This document shows positions 17,013 through 24,686 of a stretch of 64,000 bases of DNA, piece after piece. A program made the translations under genes and the position numbers. The first letter of the stretch is position 1, and every line of letters starts with the position of its first letter. The stretch is taken from assembly GCF_014639075.1 (NCBI RefSeq), contig NZ_BMFS01000007.1:84383-148382 (forward strand). Reading direction: 5' to 3'. This DNA comes from Glycocaulis albus. GTDB taxonomy: Bacteria > Pseudomonadota > Alphaproteobacteria > Caulobacterales > Maricaulaceae. Under the pieces are notes generated by a model. It saw only the letters and a list, made by a program, of their open reading frames with translations. It was not told where the DNA came from and searched no databases.

Positions 17013-17777
17013 TCAGCTCCTCAATGCTGCCCGCCCGCGCGGGCCGCCGAAATAATCCTGTATCCAGGGGTGAGAATTGGTGGCCAGCCGCGCTATCGTA
17101 TCGACGGCAATGATACGCTTCTCGGCGATGACCGCCACCCGGTCGCAAACCGCGTGCAGTGTGTCGAGATCATGCGTGACGAGCAGTATGGTCAGGCCCA
17201 GCGTTTCGCACAGCTCGCGGATCAGCTCGTCAAACGCCGCGGCACTGATCGGGTCAAGCCCGGCCGTCGGTTCGTCAAGGAACAGCACGTCCGGGTCCAG
17301 CGCCAGAGCCCGCGCCAGGCCTGCACGCTTCTTCATGCCGCCCGACAGCTCGGACGGGTATTTGTTGATCGCATCTGTACCCAGACCGGCGAGCCCCAGC
17401 TTGAGATCGGCAATCTCGTCCATCAGCGCTGGTGGCAGGCTGACATGTTCGCGAATGGGAACCAGTATATTCTCCCTGACCGTCAGCGACGAGAACAGGG
17501 CCGACCCCTGGAACAGCACGCCCCAGCGCCGCTCCAGTGCCGCGCGCTCCGCCGCTGTCATGCGCGACAGGGGCCTGCCGTCAAAGAATATCTCGCCACC
17601 ATCGGGAGCCTTGAGCCCGAGTATGGTGTGGAGCAGGACAGACTTGCCGCTGCCTGAACCGCCAACAATGCCCATGACCTCGCCGCGCCGGACCTCAAGG
17701 TCCAGACCGTCATGGACGACATGGCTGCCGAAGCGCGTTACCAGCCCGCGCACCTCGATGAGGGGGCGTGTGCTCAT
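17013..17777 (-). CDS. mlaF: ABC transporter ATP-binding protein, MlaF-like
   Basis: A 254-residue ATPase from the ATG at 17777, which overlaps the permease stop (ATGA). Walker A GGSGSGKS (residues ~40-47), signature LSGGMKKRAGLARALALDPDVLFLDEPTAGLDP (the LSGGM plus Walker B), and switch histidine VTHD are all intact. LSGGMKKR is the MlaF/Mkl-type variant of the LSGGQ signature. It energises the lipid transporter together with the MlaE permease. The frame extends upstream into the permease gene, but the N-terminus MSTRPLIEVRGLVTRFG is the family start. Confidence 0.93.
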   Translation of the reverse strand: MSTRPLIEVRGLVTRFGSHVVHDGLDLEVRRGEVMGIVGGSGSGKSVLLHTILGLKAPDGGEIFFDGRPLSRMTAAERAALERRWGVLFQGSALFSSLTVRENILVPIREHVSLPPALMDEIADLKLGLAGLGTDAINKYPSELSGGMKKRAGLARALALDPDVLFLDEPTAGLDPISAAAFDELIRELCETLGLTILLVTHDLDTLHAVCDRVAVIAEKRIIAVDTIARLATNSHPWIQDYFGGPRGRAALRS

Positions 17778-18928
17778 ATATCCGCCTCCAGATACATGAG
17801 GGCGAACAGCGCATCGATGACGATGACCATGAAAATGGCCTGCACAACTGAAGCGGTCGTGCGCTGGCCGAGACTTTCGACATCGCCGCCCACCTTCATG
17901 CCCTGACGGCAGCCTATAATGGCAATGACCAGTCCGAAGACCGGCGCTTTCGACATGCCGACCATGAAGTGCGTCCAGTCGACCACATTCTGCAGACGGG
18001 TGAGAAAGAAGCTGGGCGACACATCCAGCGTGACCCAGGACACCAGCAAGCCCCCGAACAGACCGGCCAGCATGGCCGCTAGCGTTAGCAGGGGCGCCAT
18101 CACCACACACGCAATCACGCGCGGCACCACCAGAACCTCGTAAGGGTCCAGCCCGATGACGCGCATGGCATCGATTTCCTGCTGCATCTTCATCGAGCCG
18201 ATCGAAGCGGTGAAGGCCGAATCCGACCGGCCCGCCAGCATGATCGCCGTGATCAGCACACCGAATTCCCGCAAGACCGAAATGCCAACCAGATCGACCG
18301 TAAAGATCGACGCGCCGAAGGTTTCCAGCAGGCTTGCGCCCATGAAGGCCACGACAGCGCCGATGAAGAAAGACAGGGCCGCGATGATCGGCAGGGCATT
18401 GATCCCGACCGTCTCCATCAGGTGGACCGTTGATGTCCAGCGCAGCCTTGCCGGGTTCAGCAGGGACGCTCCCAGTGTCACCAGCGTATGGCCGAAAAAG
18501 CCGAGCGTATCCCAGGCCTCGTCCAGAACGTGCTCGGTACCGGCACCCAGCCGGGTCAGCATCTTGCGTAATCCCCAGCCCGACGCCTCTTCCGGCGGGC
18601 AGTGATCCATACGCGCATGTACTTCCCGGATGAGTCTCGCAGCGACCGGGTGGTCCCCGCTTATCCGGCCTTCCGGTACCGGATCATCTCCCTGGCGGAG
18701 CGGACGTCCGAGCAGATAGGCCCCTGAGGTGTCGATGCGGCCCAGCCCGGACACATCAAGGTGCAGCGCCTTGACGCTGTGATCACGCTCGACGGCCCGC
18801 ACCTGACGGTCCATCTGGCCGATGGTCTCAATCAGCCAGTCTCCGGAGGGCTCCAGCACAGCGCGGCCTTCGGCCTCGCTGACAGCGAGACGCGGCTGAA
18901 CAAGCGAATCTGTGTGTCTGGCAGCCAT
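17774..18928 (-). CDS. mlaE: MlaE-family permease with fused N-terminal STAS (MlaB-like) domain
   Basis: A 384-residue permease. Residues ~15-130 form a STAS-like domain (SEAEGRAVLEPSGDWLIETIGQMD ... VKALHLDVSGLGRIDTSGAYLL); in enterobacteria this is the separate MlaB protein. The MlaE part follows: GINALPIIAALSFFIGAVVAFMGASLLETFGASIFTVDLVGISVLREFGVLITAIMLAGRSDSAFTASIGSMKMQQEIDAMRVIGLDPYEVLVVPRVIA, then further TM helices. AGRSDSAFTAxIGxMKxxxEIDAL is the permease signature. A GGAGGGTT site precedes the ATG. It heads the operon mlaE-mlaF-mlaD-lipoprotein. Confidence 0.92.
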   Translation of the reverse strand: MAARHTDSLVQPRLAVSEAEGRAVLEPSGDWLIETIGQMDRQVRAVERDHSVKALHLDVSGLGRIDTSGAYLLGRPLRQGDDPVPEGRISGDHPVAARLIREVHARMDHCPPEEASGWGLRKMLTRLGAGTEHVLDEAWDTLGFFGHTLVTLGASLLNPARLRWTSTVHLMETVGINALPIIAALSFFIGAVVAFMGASLLETFGASIFTVDLVGISVLREFGVLITAIMLAGRSDSAFTASIGSMKMQQEIDAMRVIGLDPYEVLVVPRVIACVVMAPLLTLAAMLAGLFGGLLVSWVTLDVSPSFFLTRLQNVVDWTHFMVGMSKAPVFGLVIAIIGCRQGMKVGGDVESLGQRTTASVVQAIFMVIVIDALFALMYLEADI

Positions 18929-18966
18929 AACCCTCCGGCGCGGAAAGCCCCGCTGCCCGTGTTATC

Positions 18967-18981
18967 GGGCGCTTCGCGCCC
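18967..18981 (-). terminator. Short GC hairpin downstream of the MFS gene
   Basis: GGGCGC-TTC-GCGCCC forms a perfect six-base-pair stem in the 104-bp gap between the MFS stop (19033) and the mlaE start (18928). There is no uridine tract, so intrinsic termination is weak; it may equally be part of the mla promoter region. Confidence 0.3.
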
Positions 18982-19032
18982 ATTCCCAAGGGCTGGCAAG
19001 CCCGGTACGCGATATTATGCGCGCTATGACGC

Positions 19033-20232
19033 TTATCGGCCACGCCGGGTGAGCCACAATGCGCATAATCCGCCCAGCCCGGCCGGCAGGGCCATGAACG
19101 CAAAGCCGGCCGTGCCGAACGCTGCAAACGCGAGGCCGGAGACAAAGGTTGCACCGGCCAGCACCAGCCCGCCGGACAGTGCGGAATTCACTGCCTGGGC
19201 CGTCGCCGCCAGGCGTTCGGGCGCATGGTCGGCCGCATAGCGCAGAAATCCCAGATAGGCGGCGGCAAAACTGAAAGCATGAAGGCCCTGCAAAGGGAAC
19301 AAGAACCATAAGGGCGGCGACAGGGCCAGCGCCAGCCAGCGGACCACGGCCATCATGCCCGCCAGCGCCATCATGGCCGCCGGGCTCCACCCGCGCAGCA
19401 CCCGTCCCCAGACGGCAAAGAAGATGATCTCCGCGCCGACACCCGTCGCCCACAAGGCGCCTATTGCCCAGGCAGGCACGCCATCAGCGCGCCAGGCCAG
19501 CGCCGAAAAGGCATAGTAGAAGCCGTGCGCGCCCTGGATAAGGGCGGAGGCCGCAAAGGCCAGTGGAAGTCCGGCGCCCAGCAGTATGCGCAAAGGCGGC
19601 GATGCGGGCCGCTCTGTTCCCGGCATGGCATCAATCCGGCCAGCGGGCAGGAAGGCGGCCGTCAGCGCGGTCAGGGCGGCACCGCCCAGCACCCAGACCA
19701 GAACGGCTTCTCCGCCGAACGCGGAGATCAGCGCCCCTGCCCCCAGATTACCGATCACGAACAGGGCCGAACCGAATGCCCGCGGTATACCGAACGCAAA
19801 GCCTTCCTTGCGGGCCTGACCCATCGCAAACGCATCCACAAGGGGGATGACGCCTGTAACGGCAGCACCGCTGAGCCCGGCCAGCACGAGAATAACGAGA
19901 GCCGGGGAATCGGGGATGTGGGCAAGGAAGACGGCCAGCCCCGCCAGCGAAAAGGCCAGGATGGCATCGCGCCTGCGCATGGCCCGGTCGGACCAGAACG
20001 CACCCAGCGGCGCGACGGCCACACGGCCCACCATGCCAGCTGCGGCTGCGATACCGATCAGTTCGGGCGTCAGGCCGCGCTCGGCATACCAGACCGGCAT
20101 GTAAGGCAGATAGGCCCCGAAACCGAGATAAAAGGCACCGTAGAACAGCGCAAAACGCGTATCGATGCGGGCGAAGAGTGCGGCGGGGCTGATCACCCGC
20201 GCGGTGTAGCGCGGCGCAGGCGGCGCGGGCAA
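19033..20232 (-). CDS. MFS transporter (MFS_1-like, HcaT/LacY-type)
   Basis: A 399-residue carrier with twelve predicted membrane helices. The N-terminal repeat FALFYGAFYLGFGAYLPYMPVWYAERGLTPELIGIAAAAGMVGRVAVAPLGAFWSDRAMRRRD is typical of the MFS_1_like/HcaT family (nucleoside or phenylpropionate permease branch), with the loop motif WSDRAMRRRD between helices 2 and 3. The second half begins near RILLGAGLPLAFAASALIQGAHGFYYAFSALAW, also family-like. The start is uncertain: TTG at 20232 (shown) or GTG at 20196 (ISPAALFARIDTRF); neither has a good Shine-Dalgarno sequence. The substrate cannot be predicted. Confidence 0.85.
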   Translation of the reverse strand: MPAPPAPRYTARVISPAALFARIDTRFALFYGAFYLGFGAYLPYMPVWYAERGLTPELIGIAAAAGMVGRVAVAPLGAFWSDRAMRRRDAILAFSLAGLAVFLAHIPDSPALVILVLAGLSGAAVTGVIPLVDAFAMGQARKEGFAFGIPRAFGSALFVIGNLGAGALISAFGGEAVLVWVLGGAALTALTAAFLPAGRIDAMPGTERPASPPLRILLGAGLPLAFAASALIQGAHGFYYAFSALAWRADGVPAWAIGALWATGVGAEIIFFAVWGRVLRGWSPAAMMALAGMMAVVRWLALALSPPLWFLFPLQGLHAFSFAAAYLGFLRYAADHAPERLAATAQAVNSALSGGLVLAGATFVSGLAFAAFGTAGFAFMALPAGLGGLCALWLTRRGR

Positions 20233-20327
20233 TGGGGGTGGATCATGCCCTGCTAACCACTACACCCCGTGGCCACCTACTAGCCACTCAAAATCGCGAC
20301 GGAACTTTTGGCGCAGGGGCATTTCAC

Positions 20328-20858
20328 TTATTGGCACAAAAGTCGGCTCTCATGCACCATCATCGCACTGGCCTCTACATTCTCAATCACACTGCGTGCG
20401 ATGATGGGGTCAACGTCACGAAATGCGACAGGTAGTGGCCGACCGAACAAGTCCAGCTGCCCCAACTCGTTGCGAAGCGCAGCCCAAGTCTGATCAGAAA
20501 AATGTTGCCAAGTTTGGTCGTCACATGACGGCAATGAGTAGCCAAATGACACTGTTTCACCGCAACTCCGGTAGCGGACATAACCAAAAAATTCTCCTTG
20601 AATCGGGATCATCGCGTCAACAGCACATGGCGCACTGCCCCACGACAGCGGATTGAAAATCTCGACTCCGCGCGAAACTACAACACTTGATCCGCCTTGA
20701 CGCTCAACCCACTCAACAAATTCGTCTAAATTCTGCCTCGACTCGGCTCTGCTTTGCATAGGTCGCAAATAATGAAACCATAATGCAAAACTTAGAACCG
20801 ACACGAGAACTAGTGACAAGGCAATTACTAAAAGTGCACTCTTTATTTTCTCAAGCAA
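20328..20858 (-). CDS. Orphan single-pass membrane protein in AT-richer DNA
   Basis: A 176-residue protein of no recognised family. I favour the TTG at 20858 (LLEKIKSALLVIALSLVLVSVLSFALWFHYLRP), preceded by GAGGGG; a TTG at 20885 would add nine residues. One N-terminal membrane helix anchors a periplasmic domain of ~140 residues containing two possible cysteine pairs (GSAPCAVDA, YRSCGETV, LPSCDDQ, RLLCQ). Base and codon use differ from the neighbours: in 20761-20820 only 24 of 60 bases are G or C, and codons such as ATA, TTA and AGA-type triplets are common. This suggests recent acquisition. Confidence 0.6.
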   Translation of the reverse strand: MLEKIKSALLVIALSLVLVSVLSFALWFHYLRPMQSRAESRQNLDEFVEWVERQGGSSVVVSRGVEIFNPLSWGSAPCAVDAMIPIQGEFFGYVRYRSCGETVSFGYSLPSCDDQTWQHFSDQTWAALRNELGQLDLFGRPLPVAFRDVDPIIARSVIENVEASAMMVHESRLLCQ

Positions 20859-20935
20859 CTTCCCATCCCCTCGCTCTCCGTGCAAGCAAACCAGCGGTTG
20901 CCCGAAGATTGCTTGACGGGATCCAGCAGCGCCAA

Positions 20936-20950
20936 GTGAACAGCGTTCAC
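20936..20950. promoter_or_regulatory. Inverted repeat upstream of the glycosyltransferase operon
   Basis: GTGAAC-AGC-GTTCAC is a perfect inverted repeat with a 3-nt spacer, 47 bp before the glycosyltransferase ATG and just downstream of a TTGACG hexamer (20913-20918). It could be a regulator site overlapping the promoter of the sugar cluster, or of the divergent AT-rich gene. No family-specific match is claimed. Confidence 0.35.
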
Positions 20951-20996
20951 ATAAGGGCTTGGCGACGCACCCTAGCCCGTCTAGCTTCCCGCGCCA

Positions 20997-22277
20997 ATGA
21001 AAGACCTTGCTGATTATCCCCTGTCACAGCGCCCCTTGCGGGTGCTGGTGACCAGCTATCGCTCCCACCCGCATGTCGGTGGGCAGGGCATTTATGTGCA
21101 TGAGCTGACGCGCGCGCTCAAAGCCGCGGGCTGCGAGGTGAGCGTGGCCTCCGGCCCGCCCTACCCTGAGCTGGATGCCGGTATCGAGCTGATCAAGCTG
21201 CCCTCGCTTGATCTCTTTGCTGTCGATAACGCCATGCTGGCGCTGCGCTGGCGGCATCTGGCCAGCCGGGCCGACCGCGCCGAGTGGCTGGCCCACAATA
21301 CCGGCGCGTTCGGTGAGATGACGGCCTTTGCGCTGCGTCTGGAGGAGTTCATCGCGCGTGAGAGCCACCGCTTTGACATAATCCACGACAACCAGACGCT
21401 GGCCATGCCGATGGCGCGCATCGCGCAAACCCTGCCCGTCATCACCACCCTGCACCACCCGATTGCGATTGATCGCGATTTCGCGGTGGCCGGCGCGCAT
21501 ACCCGGCTGGGCAAGGCGCTGTCCTGGCGCTGGCATTCCTTCGTGGATGAGCAGGCAAGGGCGGCACGCGCCCTCACCCATTTCATCGCGGTTTCCGATG
21601 CCGCTCGGCGGTCTTATGCGGAGCGTACCGGCATGGATCCGAGCGGCGTACGCGTCGCCTATAACGGCATCGACCATGTGAGCTTCACGCCTGACCGGTC
21701 GGTAAAGCGCGAGCCCGGGCTGATCGTTGCCAGCGCCAGTGCCGACGTGCCCATCAAGGGGCTGGATGTGCTGATCGCAGCGCTTGCGCGCCTGAAGGAC
21801 AGCCATCCGGCTGCACGCCTGACCGTCATCGGTCAGCTGCGCGAGGGGCCGACCAAGCGCATGCTGGAGCGCACAGGCCTGTCTGACCGGGTGAATTTCG
21901 TATCCGGCCTGACGCGCGAAGAGATTGCCGGCCTGCACCGGCGCGCCAGCGTGTTTGTATCCGCGTCGCGCTTTGAAGGTTTCGGCTTTCCGCCCGCCGA
22001 AGCTATGGCCTGCGGCGCGCCGGTTATTGTGTCGGACGGCGGCGCTCTGCCGGAGGTGGCGGGAGATGCGGGGATTGTGACCCCTGTTGGCGATGACGCG
22101 GCGCTGGCGGCGGCGATTGCCGGCGTGCTGGACGATGAAAGCATGCGCCTTGCAATGAGCCAGGCTGGCCTGAACCGGGTACGCACGCTTTTCCGATGGG
22201 ATCTCCATGCAGGCATTTCCATTGGCCTCTACCGCGATGTGCTGGGCCTGACCGATGCCGGAGTGATTGCGGCATGA
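20997..22277 (+). CDS. Glycosyltransferase family 4
   Basis: A 426-residue GT-B enzyme. The N-terminal domain shows RVLVTSYRSHPHVGGQGIYVHELTRALKAAGCEVSVASGPPYP (the GGxGxYV acceptor loop), and the C-terminal nucleotide-sugar domain shows HFIAVSDAARR, VRVAYNGIDHVSFTP, the conserved K in SADVPIKGLDVLIAAL, and the EX7E segment FEGFGFPPAEAMACGAPVIVSDGGALPEVAGDAGIV. It transfers a sugar from a nucleotide (or phospho-) donor; acceptor unknown. First gene of a three-gene operon in which each stop overlaps the next start (ATGA), followed by methyltransferase and toroid genes, so a small glycolipid or glycan pathway is inferred. Confidence 0.9.
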   Translation: MKDLADYPLSQRPLRVLVTSYRSHPHVGGQGIYVHELTRALKAAGCEVSVASGPPYPELDAGIELIKLPSLDLFAVDNAMLALRWRHLASRADRAEWLAHNTGAFGEMTAFALRLEEFIARESHRFDIIHDNQTLAMPMARIAQTLPVITTLHHPIAIDRDFAVAGAHTRLGKALSWRWHSFVDEQARAARALTHFIAVSDAARRSYAERTGMDPSGVRVAYNGIDHVSFTPDRSVKREPGLIVASASADVPIKGLDVLIAALARLKDSHPAARLTVIGQLREGPTKRMLERTGLSDRVNFVSGLTREEIAGLHRRASVFVSASRFEGFGFPPAEAMACGAPVIVSDGGALPEVAGDAGIVTPVGDDAALAAAIAGVLDDESMRLAMSQAGLNRVRTLFRWDLHAGISIGLYRDVLGLTDAGVIAA

Positions 22278-22993
22278 TGACAATCGACCCCGACCGGCTG
22301 GACCTTGCCGACGGCCAGCGCGTACTGGATCTGGGCTGCGGGCGCGGCCGTCACCTGCATGCGCTGTACTGGCACGAACGCGCGCTGGACGTGACCGGGC
22401 TGGACCTCGATTTTGCCGATCTGGGCGCGGCGATCGATGGCTTTTTCGAGCTGCCCCCGCCACCGGAAAATCCCCCGCGCACAGCGGTCTTCACCGTGGG
22501 CGATGCGGGCCGCCTGCCCTTTGCAGACAATAGCTTTGATGCTGTCATCTGCTCTGAAGTTCTCGAACACCTGCCCGACGTGCCACTGGCACTGAGCGAG
22601 ATTGACCGCGTGCTCAAACCCGGCGGCAAGTTTGCCCTGTCCGTGCCGCGCTACTGGCCGGAAAAGATCTGCTGGATGCTGTCGGAGGACTACCACAACA
22701 CGCCGGGCGGGCATGTGCGTATCTTCAAGGATGGCGCGCTGCGCAAGCAGGTGGAGGCACTCGGCTACACCTTCCGCCAGCGTCACTGGGCGCACGCCCT
22801 GCACAGCCCGTTCTGGTGGCTGCAATGCGCCCTGTGGGAGCGGCGCGAGCGGAGCGCCATGGTGGCCGCCTATCGCAAGCTGCTTGAATGGGATTTGCTG
22901 TCCGCGCCGCGCCTGACGCGTTGGAGCGAGAAGGCTCTGAACCCGCTTCTGGGCAAGTCTGTCGCCCTCTATTTTGACAAGGCCCGCCCATGA
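22274..22993 (+). CDS. Class I SAM-dependent methyltransferase
   Basis: A 239-residue enzyme from the ATG at 22274 overlapping the glycosyltransferase TGA. SAM-binding motif I is VLDLGCGRGRHLHAL (residues ~17-31); VTGLDLD, GDAGRLPFADNSFDAVICSEVLEHLPDVPLALSEIDRVLKPGGKFALSVP complete a Methyltransf_11 domain. The C-terminal part (WPEKICWMLSEDYHNTPGGHVRIF ... FWWLQCALWERRERSAMVAAYRKLLEWDL) includes a long amphipathic helix that might associate with membrane. It is sandwiched between glycosyltransferase and toroid genes with overlapping stops, so the acceptor is probably the product of that pathway. Confidence 0.88.
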   Translation: MMTIDPDRLDLADGQRVLDLGCGRGRHLHALYWHERALDVTGLDLDFADLGAAIDGFFELPPPPENPPRTAVFTVGDAGRLPFADNSFDAVICSEVLEHLPDVPLALSEIDRVLKPGGKFALSVPRYWPEKICWMLSEDYHNTPGGHVRIFKDGALRKQVEALGYTFRQRHWAHALHSPFWWLQCALWERRERSAMVAAYRKLLEWDLLSAPRLTRWSEKALNPLLGKSVALYFDKARP

Positions 22994-24093
22994 GCCCGCG
23001 TTCCATCATCACGGGGCTGGATATCCGCGCCTGCGCCGACCGGATCGAAGCGCTGCAACAGCGTGACGGGGCGATACCGTGGGTGGAAACCGGCGTCTGG
23101 GACCCGTGGAACCATGGCGAGAGCGCGATGGGCCTTGCCGTGGCCGGACGGGTGGAAGGCGTGCATCTCGCGCTGGACGCTCTGGCGGCCCGGCAGGAAG
23201 CCGATGGCGGATGGACGGGCGAGCTGGGCGCGGGCATCCCGATGGATGAAAGCGGTGAGCGCATTGCACCGCCGCCTGTGCCCGTGACAGCGCGCGACAC
23301 CAATTTCGCTGGCTATGCCGCCGTTACCGTGATGCGCTGCGCGCTGGCCTTGGACGAACCGCGCCTGATTGCCCGCTATTTTCCCATGGTTTCGCGGGCA
23401 CTCGATTTCGTGATGAATTTGCAGACCCGTTATGGCGACGTGGTCTGGCGCGCGCCCGATATCGGCCAGCCTCTCGAAGAGGTTGATGCCTTGCGGGCAG
23501 GCAATTCTTCACTGTTCAAGAGCTTCGAGTGCGGCCTGCGCATGGCGGAGATCCTTGAAAAGCCACGCACTGACTGGGCACGCGCCCGTGCGGCCATAGC
23601 CCGCGCGCTGACCGCCATGCCGGAACGGTTTGACCGCAAGGGCATCGACCGCTCTTCCTACGCGATGGACTGGTACTATCCGGTACTGACCGGCGTGCTG
23701 ACGGGCGCAGAAGCCCGTGCACGCCTGGATGAAGGCTGGGACACATTTGTCGTCGCCGATCTGGGCTGCCGCTGCGTCACCGGCGAACCCTGGGTGACAG
23801 CTGCCGAAACCGCCGAGCTGGCGCTGGCCTGCATGAGCGCCGGACGGCGGGAGGCAGCACGCGCGCTCGTCAATGAGCTGGCCCCGCTGGCCGCGCCAAA
23901 TGGCGGCTACTGGATGGGCTGGCAGTATGAGATTGGCGATGTCTGGCCCAAGGAGCGCCCGTCATGGACGGCTGGCGCGGTTATTCTGGCTGCTGATGCG
24001 CTGGACGCGCTGTCACCGGGTTCAGACCTGCTGGTGCGCCATGCCCGCGCGGATGCGTGGACTACAGGCGGCGCAGAAATTCGAGCGAATTGA
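22990..24093 (+). CDS. Alpha-alpha toroid protein (prenyltransferase / terpene cyclase-like fold)
   Basis: A 367-residue protein with repeated helix pairs: LQQRDGAIPWVE, ALDALAARQEADGGWTGELG, TNFAGYAAVTVMRCALAL, FVMNLQTRYGDVVWR, ALTAMPERFD, AELALACMSAGRREAARALVNEL, GGYWMGWQYEIGDVWPKERPSWTAGAVILAADAL. The QxxDGG(W) repeats are like those of squalene-hopene cyclases and prenyltransferases, but no DxDD or DDxxD catalytic motif is visible. Homologues with the same neighbours are often annotated as prenyltransferase without biochemical proof. Its start overlaps the methyltransferase stop, and its last 32 bp overlap the convergent methyltransferase gene. Confidence 0.7.
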   Translation: MSPRSIITGLDIRACADRIEALQQRDGAIPWVETGVWDPWNHGESAMGLAVAGRVEGVHLALDALAARQEADGGWTGELGAGIPMDESGERIAPPPVPVTARDTNFAGYAAVTVMRCALALDEPRLIARYFPMVSRALDFVMNLQTRYGDVVWRAPDIGQPLEEVDALRAGNSSLFKSFECGLRMAEILEKPRTDWARARAAIARALTAMPERFDRKGIDRSSYAMDWYYPVLTGVLTGAEARARLDEGWDTFVVADLGCRCVTGEPWVTAAETAELALACMSAGRREAARALVNELAPLAAPNGGYWMGWQYEIGDVWPKERPSWTAGAVILAADALDALSPGSDLLVRHARADAWTTGGAEIRAN

Positions 24094-24673
24094 CCCGCTC
24101 CAGCGGCTCGAAAAGCCCGGAGGCCACGGCCAGCTTCCAGATTTCATAGGGCGGCCTGCCACCATCGGCAGGGTCGGGAAACACGTCATGGATCGCCAGT
24201 ACGCCGCCGCGTGCGACATGGCCTGCCCAGGCACGATAATCGGCCAGCGCGGTGTCCATCGCATGCCCGCCATCGATGAACACCATGGCCAGCGGCGTCG
24301 CCCAGTTCGCGCCTATGGTGGCCGAGGGGCCGACAAGCGCCATGACCGTCTGCTCAAGGCCGGCAAGGGCAATGGAGCGGCGGAACGCAGGCAGCGTATC
24401 GACGCGTCCCAGCTCCGCATCGAAATGCGCCGGGTCGTGATAGCCCTCGCCGGGCTGGTGCTCTTCCGAACCGCGATGGTGGTCCAGCGCGTAGACGATG
24501 CGGCCCGATTCCCAGGCCGCCTGCCCCAGCCACACGCTTGAGCGGCCGCACCATGATCCGATTTCCAGAACGGGCCCTTGGACGGCAAGCGCACGCACGT
24601 GACGCGCGAGCGCCTCACCCTCTTCCCGGGCGAGAAAGCCTTGTACATTATCAGGATCGAAGGCGGGCTGCAT
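24062..24673 (-). CDS. SAM-dependent methyltransferase (Methyltransf_24/CmcI-like)
   Basis: A 203-residue protein from the ATG at 24673 (MQPAFDPDNVQGFLAREEGEALARHV). Motif I is VLEIGSWCGRSSVWLGQA; then VYALDHHRGSEEHQPGEGYHD, LVGPSATIGANWATPLAMVFIDGGHAMDTALADYRAWAGHVARGGVLAIHDVF. The FIDGGH and AIHDVF motifs are typical of the Methyltransf_24 group, which modifies sugars and small metabolites. The 3' end overlaps the toroid gene by 32 bp in antisense (24062-24093). It probably belongs functionally to the glycosyltransferase cluster although it is on the opposite strand. Confidence 0.85.
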   Translation of the reverse strand: MQPAFDPDNVQGFLAREEGEALARHVRALAVQGPVLEIGSWCGRSSVWLGQAAWESGRIVYALDHHRGSEEHQPGEGYHDPAHFDAELGRVDTLPAFRRSIALAGLEQTVMALVGPSATIGANWATPLAMVFIDGGHAMDTALADYRAWAGHVARGGVLAIHDVFPDPADGGRPPYEIWKLAVASGLFEPLERVNSLEFLRRL

Positions 24674-24686
24674 GGACCGGATTGGC

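Noticed and set aside
20225..20275. tRNA-like fragment on the minus strand (GGGGTGTAGTGGTTAGCA with a later CACCCC)
   Set aside because: It resembles a tRNA 5' end and D arm, but no anticodon arm, T arm or CCA follows, and the paired bases are too close. I do not call a tRNA or an integration remnant.
20936..20950. LexA (SOS) box upstream of the glycosyltransferase operon
   Set aside because: The GTGAAC-AGC-GTTCAC repeat lacks the alphaproteobacterial GTTC-N7-GTTC direct-repeat form, so I list it only as an unassigned inverted repeat.
21024..22463. A 479-codon minus-strand frame opposite the glycosyltransferase gene
   Set aside because: The plus-strand frame has complete GT4 motifs; the antisense product is low-complexity and basic. 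High GC makes long antisense frames common here.
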